From NCBI GenBank assembly GCA_903813345.2, contig CAIIXF020000011.1, forward strand, positions 35,686,166-35,750,165: a stretch of 64,000 nucleotides of DNA, in the 5' to 3' direction. The DNA is from Owenia fusiformis (Eukaryota; Annelida; Polychaeta; Sabellida; Oweniidae). The position numbers and the translations under genes are program-made. The notes below the pieces were generated by a model, which made no database searches, was not told where the DNA came from, and saw nothing but the letters and a program-made list of their open reading frames with translations. This document shows, in pieces, positions 56,901 through 62,839 of the stretch (its first letter is position 1; every line of letters begins with the position of its first letter).

Positions 56901-59860
56901 ATCTTATTAGACATTTTATATTTTCGGGAAAAATCAAAATTCGTCCGCAACGTAAATATTGAGATTCGTTTTGCAGAGATTGCTTCCTACGCTTTCAGTT
57001 ATTGATACCTCTTTGAACCCTTAGTTAAATCTTCTGAAAATATGTCATTATATGCCAATTCCTACTCTGACTAAAACGGAATTAGTTCATTATCATTCTC
57101 TTCATGACGTCATTAAACCCATGGTTTCATCAACTGATTTAGGAATTCTTAATATTTTCATTTTTGAAAGAGTGAACCTTTTGTAAAAATCCAGTTTTTC
57201 GCATGCACAGAATTTTAGAAATGTACCTTCACCTTTTGTTAAAAGTTGCTTAATTGATATTCCTTTAGTGCATTTTTATTTTGCTTTTGAATAGTCACCC
57301 TGATAATGAATTTCAAATGAGATAATCTAAATGAATGAATTGTATAAAACTACATATTGCTGCTGTATAGGCCTATATTGCCCTCTATCTTAGAATTGAT
57401 AAATAAATGAATGTTTTTCCAGACGCGGCGGATATACCAATGCATTCTTTCGCTGTGGTCAATGGGACCAGACCTGTTCTCCTAATTCGAGCGACGGTGA
57501 AAACGTCTGTTGCAAGGGCTATATGTGCAAGTGTAACATGTGGGGGACAAATTGCACATGTCGGAGGAGAAATTATCGTGGTTAAAGAGGCATGCTAAGG
57601 AGCGTCATGCTCCTCCGAATTGTTATTTAACGTCACAATGACGCCATCCACTGACCACATGACGTCATCCACATGCTCCCCGACCAATGTTATCCCTTGT
57701 TGACCTTCTATGCACCTCTACTGCATGTATCTTTCAGGAAGCACTGGCCAAACATCATCAAATGAAATAAAACATTAATTGAAAGTTAAAAATAATAGAA
57801 TTGATAGAATTTCTGTTGAACATCGCTGATCATTTCGATTTGATAAGCCTAAAAAATCCTCAAAAATTAGCCTCGAGGGGCCTTGTGACCTTATTTAAAC
57901 TTAAAAGCAATTCAGAGCAGGAGGGCAATTGAAATTACCAGAGCTCATGTCGATTGCATTTTTTTTTCAATTGATGATGCTGAGGTGGCACACATTCTGA
58001 TAGCCTGGTCGTGTATTTGTCTGTGTGTATGTGCTGTTATTATATATATATATCATCTCTTTTTATCACAGGATTCTTAATGTTGCTACGTCTGTATTTG
58101 TATACACCTGAATTTACATATCTCATCGTGATCATGGATAATTTGAAAGATCTCTCCATCTTGGTGAGAATCGAACCCATTACACCACTACAAATGAGTG
58201 CTCATCGTGATCATGTACCTTTATCTCGGATCATATGGAGTATTTCACGTGACTGGCACTTTGAGAACAGAATATGGTACTTTTTCCTCAGAAGAGGTAC
58301 ACTCCCTTTCATAAGTTTGGAAATCGGCGCTCTCTTTGTCGACCACTTATCAAAGTCTTTTATGTTCGGCGATTGAAAAAATCATCAAAGTTTCCAAAAT
58401 TTTCGATAGCCAAATTTATGGTGGGGATTGTTAAAACGACTCATTAAATGACACGTTTAGGCCTCTGCGCTATCACCAATTAATGATTTATAATTTAATT
58501 AGTTTCAATTTCCTAATGTCCTCGTGAAGCTTTTAGACGTTTATGAGACATTAACTAATGAAATATGTCACCATCCTCTTTAGATCATTATCATAATTGT
58601 GAAAGACAAAACTGATATATGTTTCGTTCGATGTTTTAATGCGTTCTTGATTGATTAAACATGGCCCGTTCGTGTTTTTGATCTATCGACAGGAAGCTAT
58701 TTGATCGTGTCAATTTCATCTTGCAACTTTGGAATGGAAAAATACTCATAGATACGACACTGATTGATGATGAACATATTTACTAAGTCATTTCGTCAAA
58801 CAATTTCTTTACTCGTATTAGTTTTTTTTCTTTTTTAGCAAGACTTCCATAAAATGAAAATCTCTGGCCCAAGTGGCAACACTCCTTTAAAGAGGGGAGG
58901 GGTGTAATGATCACTTTATATGCCCACAATAAAAACTGTTCATTATTGATGGAAACAGATCAACTCCTCTTAAAACATGTCGCGTGATCATCTCCATGCC
59001 ATCATACTGTTCGTTGTATTATGCCAGTGTCACATGTTTGTTTGATATGATTAATGATTTTGTGGACGTAAAAAAGAAGAACTTAGGTCAAGCGTATTTT
59101 ACCTGATTTTACCTTTGGTGAAATGTTAGAGTTTAAATCAGGTAATCTCTTGACCATAGTTGAATTTTATTAGTATAATATGTCACATTGCATTGTCAGC
59201 CCGTTTAACTAATGCACATTATTATATTCTAGCACAAACTACCTACCGTTTTGTTATCCGGCTGCTTAAACATTCCATTTGTGCCCATCTCACCCAACAA
59301 ACACATTTTCACTCTTAAGTGTTTCACATTTGCATCGAACTAATTCTAGATTTCACCAATTGCATTTTTATGAGGCAGCGTTGTTTACTCATCTTTCTGT
59401 TTTTAAACATCGTCAATGATTTAGAATACCGATACCATAAATCTTTTATCTACGATTGGTTCGTCAATTATTACACTCCCAATCATAAGTTTGCAACCAA
59501 ACGTTTTCATTGAATGGCATTCTCAAAGACTCTTATTGTTTGAATTGTTATTGGAGACTTTCGGTTGCCAAGCTTATGGAGAGGATTGTATATGTTCTTT
59601 GTTTTCCGTTATCGTATTTTGAATGTCTGTATTCACCTCCTCCTTTTCCTTGCACATTTAGGGCTTTGGGCAATTCTGAAAAAAGATCCTATTGGCAGAC
59701 CCGGTACAATAAATGCGGCTTCAATAGAGTGTGGCACGAACGCTGTGACGCATGGAGCAAGTCGCAATTCGCCAAGTGTTGCCCGAACGATAATCTCGTA
59801 TGCAAATGCAATATACTTGGAAAAAACTGCAGATGCCAGCAAACACTATGGGGTGGATAA
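29904..59860 (+). CDS. Agatoxin-like peptide prohormone with two alternative terminal exons
   Basis: Exons: 29904-29991 (signal peptide), 51824-51917 (propeptide), then either 57423-57585 or 59662-59860. Donor phases match: exon 1 ends in phase 1, exon 2 in phase 2, and both terminal exons accept phase 2. The precursors would be 114 or 126 residues. Each terminal exon encodes an eight-cysteine peptide with the order C-C-CC-C-x-C-x6-C-x-C. This order, plus the CKCNxxGxNCxC core, is that of the agatoxin-like peptides (ALP), secreted neuropeptides known from arthropods and related in fold to spider agatoxins (inhibitor cystine knot). The precursor layout (signal peptide, acidic/amphipathic spacer, dibasic cleavage site, Cys-rich peptide) is that of a neurohormone. 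Nothing here indicates venom use. Intron 1 is about 21.8 kb and carries a Polinton and many foldbacks. Expression and splicing are inferred from sequence. Confidence 0.82.
30000..30620. other. Start of intron 1; no gene seen
   Basis: AT-rich. A short piece at about 30586-30613 (GAAGTCGAACGAATGCAAAG) recurs at 49046-49072, a remnant of a dispersed repeat. Confidence 0.4.
30621..31451. mobile_element. 831-bp near-perfect palindrome (foldback element)
   Basis: Starts CACCCTATGCAGACAGAGCC and ends with its complement. The arms are about 400 bp, the centre is near 31031 (GGAGCTCCATAAACGTACCTCC), and there are only scattered mismatches. GC-rich tips contain GGTGCGGAG words. No coding capacity; the apparent frame at 31154-31372 is arm sequence. 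No target duplication is obvious. Confidence 0.85.
31452..32140. other. Intron sequence, no feature
   Basis: Unique AT-rich sequence between two foldback elements; nothing recognised. Confidence 0.35.
32143..33017. mobile_element. TIR element with CACTCCCCTCCATAAG ends
   Basis: Inverted repeats of about 250 bp begin CACTCCCCTCCATAAGTTTG, with TA on both sides (32141-32142, 33018-33019), as for Tc1/mariner derivatives. The core contains ACCAATGGGAACTGG and ATCCATCCATCCGA, which also occur in related form in the element at 40394-41226. No transposase frame. Confidence 0.75.
33055..33135. repeat. Small palindrome
   Basis: TTTTGGATATGGGGTTTA...TAAACCCCATTTCAAAA around a central AGATATGCATATCT. 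Probably a tiny MITE or hairpin. Confidence 0.5.
33396..33495. repeat. About 23-bp tandem repeat of TATACAACTC
   Basis: Five units carrying TATACAACTC(C/T)TG with variable ends. Non-coding and intronic. Confidence 0.75.
33541..33685. repeat. 145-bp hairpin
   Basis: The arm ATATAATGGTTGATTTTGTA pairs with its complement near 33655-33680; the loop is around GTTCCCTTCGGTCACTC. Likely a MITE. Confidence 0.65.
33686..34642. other. Intron sequence, no feature
   Basis: Unique sequence up to the Polinton; nothing recognised apart from a short G run near 33880. Confidence 0.35.
34649..34892. repeat. Polinton left terminal inverted repeat
   Basis: Pairs with 39851-40094. GC-rich and purine-tract-rich (GGGGAGGGACA words), unlike its surroundings. 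Small open frames across it on both strands are incidental. Confidence 0.93.
35318..35575 (-). pseudogene. Polinton integrase C-terminal part with chromodomain, frameshifted
   Basis: The frame continuing from the integrase after a change within a T-run (about 35573-35580) encodes a basic segment and then KTRTRRGQREHLVRWQYW...FDSWV. This is a chromodomain signature (hydrophobic-aromatic cage region, LVRWxxW). Chromodomains at the C terminus of Polinton and Ty3-type integrases direct insertion to marked chromatin. It ends at TAA near 35318. Confidence 0.7.
35571..36419 (-). CDS. Polinton integrase (rve family), catalytic part
   Basis: A 282-codon frame. The N-terminal part (about residues 1-65) resembles the helical zinc-less end of Polinton integrases. 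The catalytic core shows the D,D,E positions: Asp in WDADLMDMS (about 79), Asp in VIRTDKGQEF (about 142) and Glu in NFSERLIKTLK (about 178). It would cut and join element ends to target DNA in the nucleus. The normal family length includes a C-terminal chromodomain, which here is in another frame (35318-35575) after a one-base length change in a T-run, so the protein is probably truncated. The gene sits last in the surviving minus-strand cluster. Confidence 0.88.
   Translation of the reverse strand: MAYQDYLKKLYFDSRNSGAFAGPDKLYRAVLNDGKYQLSRYQIKKWLDNQEAYGLQRPYKRQFTRNKVYVSHIDEQWDADLMDMSTWSTENDNTKFILVVIDIMPRFAWVKPLPNKTGKAVAEAFDDIFKEGQRQPDVIRTDKGQEFRARVVQTLLARWGVRHFVTENTPKANFSERLIKTLKTKMMRFMTYKQNYRYIDNLQKFVKSYNATWHRSIKMAPQNVTKDDELAIWWRMYYPKSAVVKTRSNHIFKFPIGALVRITQSKHIFTREYNEHWTGEIF
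36479..36976 (-). CDS. Polinton acidic protein of unknown function
   Basis: 165 codons with an acidic start (a DDDDGD run near residue 24), a helical middle rich in Lys/Glu with KETF-like and MRRGVSVNLAIRKTL segments, and an acidic Ser/Glu tail (residues 140-165). It overlaps the 3' end of the ATPase frame by about 29 nt and precedes the integrase by 60 nt, so it sits within the cluster. I do not recognise a domain. The frame is intact. It may be one of the poorly conserved accessory proteins of Polintons. Confidence 0.6.
   Translation of the reverse strand: MRTQSTQNIEEKIPQDKDNDVDDDDGDLKANETFAFLKKWSIRQNEEDHRRKVDEYMDRGMDKTEAVEKADNKLLSKNKEEFMKGYKQFVKLTVDVKDNALHRNIIDSINNMMRRGVSVNLAIRKTLLKNKHKFDEVFIEDTDQESSSEEEQSESENEAVESSTE
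36948..39135 (-). pseudogene. Polinton packaging-type ATPase, interrupted by a transposon
   Basis: Reading from 39135: ATG, then a C2H2 finger (CSECSVNF...H), an intron (donor at 38999, acceptor TTTTCAG ending 38892), then Walker A (GPTSSGKTWL), and further coding to about 38717. A 1058-bp transposon follows (37657-38714). Coding resumes at about 37654 with Walker B-like LILLDDLM, SVICLLQNMYHQ and a C-terminal Cys/His segment (CDDCGLVF...HDLQRH), ending near 36948. A32/FtsK-like ATPases of Polintons are thought to package DNA into capsids. The transposon breaks the gene between the two Walker motifs. Confidence 0.82.
37657..38714. mobile_element. Mariner-like transposon inserted in the Polinton ATPase
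   Basis: Termini CAGGGTGTTCCAAAAGTAAC and the complement, with TA on each side (37655-37656, 38715-38716). A short relic on the plus strand near 38060-38130 reads KPVIHLDNAPA, which is the second-Asp motif of Tc1/mariner transposases. The rest is frameshifted. It is younger than the Polinton it disrupts. Confidence 0.85.
39300..39640. repeat. GGAGGT microsatellite-like tract inside the Polinton
   Basis: About 340 bp of GGAGGTAAGGAGGAGGT variants on the plus strand, strongly purine-rich. Confidence 0.85.
39720..39850. repeat. ATGGCTGACTTCCGG short repeats next to right TIR
   Basis: About six variants of AAAATGGCTGACTTCCGG abut the right terminal repeat. Non-coding. Confidence 0.7.
39851..40094. 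repeat. Polinton right terminal inverted repeat
   Basis: The near-complement of 34649-34892, ending ...TATAACTACT directly before TGAATT. Confidence 0.93.
40101..40393. other. Intron sequence, no feature
   Basis: Unique AT-rich spacer between Polinton and the next foldback. Confidence 0.3.
40394..41226. mobile_element. TIR element with GTTAAGGACCAGTGG ends
   Basis: The left end ATATACTCCTAAAAAAAGTT and the right end ACTTTTTTGAGGAATATAT are inverted; the arms are about 240 bp. The core (ACCAATAGGAAATGG, ATCCATCCATCCGATT) is related to that of 32143-33017 although the outer ends differ. No transposase. Confidence 0.7.
41531..41905. mobile_element. 375-bp foldback element
   Basis: The left arm with CAATATGGCTTTACTAAAGT pairs with the complement at 41870-41900. 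A central duplicated CAATATATTG motif is present. No coding content. Confidence 0.7.
42225..42340. repeat. TACATCCCGTCAACCTACTG tandem repeat
   Basis: Four to five units of about 28 bp with the shared phrase TACATCCCGTCAAC. Confidence 0.8.
42843..43035. mobile_element. MITE of the CCCCTCCATAAGTTTGG family
   Basis: Ends CAACCCCCTCCATAAGTTTG and the complement ATGGAGGGGGTG, each bordered by TA. Same terminal family as 32143-33017, 58300-58430 and 59474-59588. Confidence 0.7.
43469..43874. mobile_element. 406-bp TIR element, CACTGG termini, 5-bp TSD
   Basis: Starts CACTGGTGATCCACTCGATT and ends with the complement. TAAGT is on both sides (43464-43468, 43875-43879), a 5-bp target duplication. 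The first bases resemble those of the 2.46-kb element at 16096-18556, which also made a 5-bp duplication. No coding content. Confidence 0.8.
44721..45749. mobile_element. Mariner-like element, about 1 kb, no intact transposase
   Basis: Termini CAGGTTGTCCCGAAAGTATG and the complement ending GAGCACCCTG, bordered by TA. A long G run lies at 45713-45726. No recognisable transposase frame. Confidence 0.65.
45752..47245. other. Intron sequence, no feature
   Basis: AT-rich sequence with no recognised exon or repeat. Confidence 0.35.
47248..47670 (+). pseudogene. Mariner transposase relic
   Basis: A left terminus CAGGGTGGTCCAAAA is followed by a broken frame reading SPDLSPMSYFLWKYLKDR and later IRKIPHDMLDRVITNF. 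These match the C-terminal part of mariner transposases (SPDLxPxDYFLW). Several stops interrupt it. No right terminus found. Confidence 0.7.
48384..48963. mobile_element. GAACG-word TIR element, copy 3 (TTA duplication)
   Basis: The same ends as copies 1 and 2 (CCCTACTATCACACC...GGTGTGATAGGGGGG), with TTA on both sides (48381-48383, 48964-48966). Shorter by about 200 bp through an internal deletion, and more diverged. Confidence 0.8.
48967..49304. other. Intron sequence with a shared repeat piece
   Basis: At 49006-49072, a piece beginning ATACCCTGCGTGCAGAG and ending GAAGTCGAACGAATGCAAAG shares its end with 30586-30613. Otherwise unremarkable. Confidence 0.4.
49305..49417. repeat. Palindrome, 113 bp
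   Basis: AGTTATGTCACTATGACGTG pairs with CACGTCATAGTGACATAAC, and inner arms carry CCAAATATAG and CTATATTGGG. A MITE or hairpin. Confidence 0.65.
49420..51823. other. Rest of intron 1, no feature
   Basis: AT-rich. Open frames (for example 49329-49673 and 50958-51257) have no recognisable motif or splice context. The acceptor of exon 2 (TTGATTTCAG) closes the block. Confidence 0.4.
51824..51917 (+). CDS. Peptide gene exon 2: propeptide and dibasic site
   Basis: After acceptor TTTGATTTCAG. It codes for a mainly amphipathic segment containing DPDTISKLEILEKR, an internal KR, and ends SSKR, whose last codon is split (AG| plus one base of the next exon). The donor is AAG|GTGAGA. Both later exons supply an A or G that keeps Arg, preserving the Lys-Arg cleavage site. 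Confidence 0.8.
51957..53344. mobile_element. 1.39-kb near-perfect palindrome just inside intron 2
   Basis: The arm beginning TAAATTGCATCAAGATATC pairs with the complement ending at 53344. Each arm is about 550 bp with few mismatches, and the centre is near 52522. The right arm carries a 250-bp insertion (52643-52892). It starts only about 40 bp after the exon 2 donor. CCGGTACGGGT words occur in both arms. No coding capacity. Confidence 0.88.
52643..52892. mobile_element. MITE inserted in the palindrome arm, 5-bp duplication
   Basis: Starts CTATGGCGGATCC and ends GGATCCGCCACTG; CCTTG is repeated on both sides (52638-52642, 52893-52897). The other palindrome arm shows the uninterrupted target. 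It contains G and C runs of 13-14 bases. The ends resemble the CAGTGGCGGATCC-type non-autonomous elements often called hAT-like, though hAT elements usually make 8-bp duplications. Confidence 0.75.
53345..54718. other. Intron 2 sequence; one small hairpin
   Basis: A hairpin at about 53598-53634 (ACTATTTGATTAAAT...ATTTAATCAAATAGT). A CCCACCCTGTA mariner-type end lies near 54149-54159 without a visible partner. No gene seen. Confidence 0.4.
54719..54823. repeat. 51-bp tandem duplication
   Basis: The phrase AGAGTG(T/C)ATTACATTACG...GGGAATGTCCC occurs twice in direct succession (54721 and 54772). Confidence 0.85.
54824..57422. other. Intron 2 sequence, no feature
   Basis: AT-rich; no exon recognised. 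An 83-codon frame at 55858-56109 has no motif. The acceptor for terminal exon A (ATGTTTTTCCAG) ends the block, with T-rich sequence upstream. Confidence 0.4.
57423..57585 (+). CDS. Terminal exon A: eight-cysteine agatoxin-like peptide
   Basis: With exon 2 it makes KRR before GGYTNAFFR, then cysteines spaced C-x6-C-x10-CC-x4-C-x-C-x6-C-x-C. The core CKCNMWGTNCTC is close to the CxCNLWGxNCxC consensus of agatoxin-like peptides. After the last Cys it reads RRRNYRG and stops at TAA 57583-57585. A further basic site (RRR) could trim the tail, and the C-terminal Gly could serve for amidation if the tail stays. Mature length would be about 45-52 residues. Four disulfides are expected. It has its own poly(A) signal downstream. 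Confidence 0.82.
57766..57771 (+). terminator. Poly(A) signal AATAAA for terminal exon A
   Basis: AATAAA lies 180 nt after the exon A stop, the expected distance for a short 3'UTR. This makes exon A a true terminal exon rather than a cassette. Confidence 0.6.
57790..59473. other. Between the two terminal exons
   Basis: AT-rich. A MITE lies at 58300-58430; a TATATATATATA run near 58040. No other cysteine-patterned exon found. Confidence 0.45.
58300..58430. mobile_element. Diverged MITE of the ATAAGTTTGG family
   Basis: The left end CACTCCCTTTCATAAGTTTG after TA is related to 42843-43035. The right end (AAATTTATGGTGGGGATTG) is degenerate. Confidence 0.5.
59474..59588. mobile_element. MITE 73 bp upstream of terminal exon B
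   Basis: CACTCCCAATCATAAGTTTG at the left and CAAGCTTATGGAGAGGATTG at the right, each with TA. Same family as 42843-43035 and 32143-33017. It lies immediately before the pyrimidine tract and acceptor of exon B. Confidence 0.65.
59662..59860 (+). CDS. Terminal exon B: second eight-cysteine agatoxin-like peptide
   Basis: The acceptor is a good pyrimidine tract (CTCCTCCTTTTCCTTGC...TTTAG). Its first base G completes the Arg codon of exon 2. A short linker ALGNSEKR adds a second dibasic site, then SYWQTRYNK and cysteines spaced C-x9-C-x10-CC-x6-C-x-C-x6-C-x-C, with the core CKCNILGKNCRC. It ends QQTLWGG and TAA 59858-59860; the terminal Gly could donate an amide. The family core matches exon A, but loops 1 and 3 are longer. 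Mature length is about 57 residues. Similarity to exon A outside the core is low, pointing to an old exon duplication. Confidence 0.82.
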
Positions 59861-61340
59861 AGGAAGGGCAGGGATATACGATACACCTAGTGCTGGGAAA
59901 GTGTTTATACATTCCGAAAACTACAACTCTCAATTCTTCATTGATGGAAGTATCAGTATGCTGAATATGCTCGCATAATATTATGTTAATTGGACATGGT
60001 CAAGATTATATGGCCAAGTTATGCTTTTTGGTTGATTTCAATATGTTCATTGATACAGTCCCGAGTTCGCACTGAATTCCCAATGAACTCCATATTCACA
60101 CAATTTTAGAAATTGACAATGTCTTAGTTATTAGTATTTTGTAAGAATATTAAACCTACTATTCTAAGGACATACTGTTCTGCCTACACCGGCTTCTTTA
60201 AAGGTGTGAGAATATGTTGGAAATTGACTTTTACAAAATACCTAGCAATATTGGGGTCATTTTCTAGATTAAGTTCTACAGGGAGTCTCAATTTATACTG
60301 ACTTTGTCTTGTAATACAATTGTAAAGAGACTTTATGGGCACCTATTGCAGATATAGCCGGAGTATACAATAGTAATCGATCGTGCCATCTATCATAGCT
60401 TGTATTATACATAGAATTTCCAGCATGTGGTAGCTGGAGAACCAGGGGGTAATAATTTGATTAGAAAATATAATTTGAGAAGTCCAGCGTTCTATCACTG
60501 TGACACACTCCATGGTTACAACAATTGATTAAAGATTCTCAACGAAGTTTTGTTAATAACCACCTGATTTATAGTCTACCTGTTTCATTTGAAATCAAGG
60601 AGGATTTAAGGATATCATGATTTTCAATACAATACAATACTAAAAATTCAAAGCACTCAAGAAGTGATCAAGATATGAGCTCGATTTTTTGGATTGGTGA
60701 TTATTTTATAACCAGTTTGATGTCAGATCATGACATTCAGACAGCATATGTTATATTAGGCTGTGGGGGTCGATATTGTGTGTTATGATGTTCAAAATCT
60801 GATATTTACGATGTTTTAATATCAATATTTGTATTTTTACATGTCTAAATATTATTAGGTAACGAAAAACAATTCAAGTCCTCGGTACAGGCTGTATTTC
60901 AATTTACGTAGGTGATAAGTGATAATATCAATATGTATGTAAATGCCGAATTGATAATAAAGTTAATTGACATCAGCGGGCATATATAGTGTTGTGTTAA
61001 TTATTAACGTTATAATAATTAGGGCATATTCCTTTGTTGATTAATGTGATATTTATGAGATATCATTCCAAAATAAAAAAGACGGTTTGACCAGTTTTAT
61101 ACTTGTCTAAGGAATTGCATGCAACTCTCTTCCCCATCACAATAATTTTAGACACGAGTCTCAGCCCCCTTCCCTAATATACCCCCCCCCCCTCATATAT
61201 AATTCTCCAATCATATAGGAGAGAAGTGGAAAATTTGGGATCTAACAGACAAGGGCGGCTGTATGTATTTCAGATTTGATCTACTAATCAAATCCCAAGA
61301 CTAATAGTCTTGTCAGAGTGTGAATAGCCGCCTACATTAT
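59861..61340 (+). other. Likely 3'UTR of exon B and downstream sequence
   Basis: ATTAAA occurs near 60151 and AATAAA at 60956-60961, the latter followed by GTGTTGTGTT about 35 nt later, which suits a poly(A) site. No further coding seen. Confidence 0.4.
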
Positions 61341-61575
61341 ATTTCAAAAATCGAAAAAAACGCGCTGGCTATGCATATATTTCTTACCTCAGTTGATTCT
61401 TAACCCCACCAGAAACGCCTACCATTGGCAAAAAGATTCGACTGTCTCAAACTGCAATTTTGAACAGCCGCGTCCTTTTTGCCATTTGGAAAACGTTTCT
61501 GATGGTGTTTAGAATCCATTGAGGTAAAACATATGTGCATGGCCATGGCATGGCCGTTTTTTCCACTTTTGAAAT
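61341..61575. mobile_element. Foldback element, 235 bp
   Basis: ATTTCAAAAATCGAAAAAAAC pairs loosely with the right arm ending TTTTTTCCACTTTTGAAAT. Inner arms include CCAGAAACG and CGTTTCTGATGG. No coding content. Confidence 0.6.
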
Positions 61576-62793
61576 CTAACGCACGTGAGCTTCAATTGAA
61601 CCCTTTCAAGACCAGAATGGGATTGGAAGACGTGGGTTGGAATTAATCCTCGGATCACATGATTCTAACTTTAAAGAGTAGTAAAGGAAACCGTTGTCTT
61701 ATTAGGGTTGCTGTAAAACATAAAGGAGTGCGACACAATTATATAAAATTGCATCAGTGATTTTGAGAAAGTAACCCGTGATACCTTGAAAAATTGATCT
61801 ATTCGTCCATTATATCTTCAAATTTCAATATGTCGCCGCTTGTACGTACGTAGTCTCATAAATAGCATAAAACACATATCAAGGCTCTGTGTAGACCAGC
61901 CTCAGATGTCCTCTTTTTTGATTATATAATGCATTCCGCTCTTCCCACACACAGTCGAGTCCAGTAACTATAACTCAACATTCGAAATTCGTATGTTCAT
62001 TAATATTCACTAAGAATGGTGCCACAATTGAAGTAAATCTCTGGTTAATTATTTTCAATATACCTATCAGCAAAACTGCAAATTATAATTTTGATGTTCT
62101 GTTACATATTGGTGAAGCAATATTGGGGATATGGCCTAAATTTCTGATTTCCACTATGTCCCTGTATACCCCTATTTCAAAAGATGTATGTTATTTGTCA
62201 TTTTTCATTGTGAACCAACCATAAATGTATTTTTCCTGTAATGAACTTTCTGTTTTCGAATATTGACAGATGGTAAGTGCATTCATTTTTTAATGATATG
62301 GAGCAAACAAATGTGTGTCAATTTACACTGTAATATCCTACATACTAATATTCAAAGGGTAACTAGTTTTGAAGAATAATCAAGAAAATCCATGTTTTCA
62401 AATGGATTCATCCTTGTCAAAAAACGTAAATGAGGATATGCGGTTTCAAAAACTAAAACATGTTTCAAGTTCTTACAATTCTTGGTTGGAACAAATATTT
62501 TGAAAGTTGTGATTTCGAATGTAATCTCCTACTCAATTAAAATTGTTGCTGGATCACACAACCCTGCCTTGTTCGAGATGCACGAAAAGTCTATTGTCAA
62601 TACTTGACGTCTTTCGGATATTTGGATGTGATTGACGTTTTTGGTGATATCCTACCACTGTAACTTCCAACTAAATTTTTGAAAGCCAAATATCACGAAT
62701 TGATATTTAAGTCACACGTTGATGCATACATCATTTGTGTACATTAACTGTCGAATAAATGCATAATAATTACATTGATTTAAATATCCACAG
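61576..62793. other. No gene seen
   Basis: AT-rich sequence without recognised exons or repeats. Confidence 0.35.
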
Positions 62794-62835
62794 ACTCAAA
62801 TCATCGATGCTCGAAACGGTTTATCATATAACCTG
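62794..62835 (+). CDS. Possible small exon of an unidentified gene
   Basis: 42 bases between AATATCCACAG and CTG|GTGAGT, open in one frame (TQIIDARNGLSYNL). The splice signals are good, but there is no neighbour exon to support it. It has no cysteines, so it does not belong to the peptide family upstream. Confidence 0.2.
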
Positions 62836-62839
62836 GTGA

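Noticed and set aside
58150-58200. tRNA-like B-box sequence (GGGTTCGATTCTCACC on the minus strand)
   Set aside because: No cloverleaf or A box at the right distance could be drawn; at best a SINE relic.
62268-62275. ACAG|ATG|GTAAGT, a possible three-base exon
   Set aside because: Such a short exon cannot be supported without transcript data; likely coincidence.
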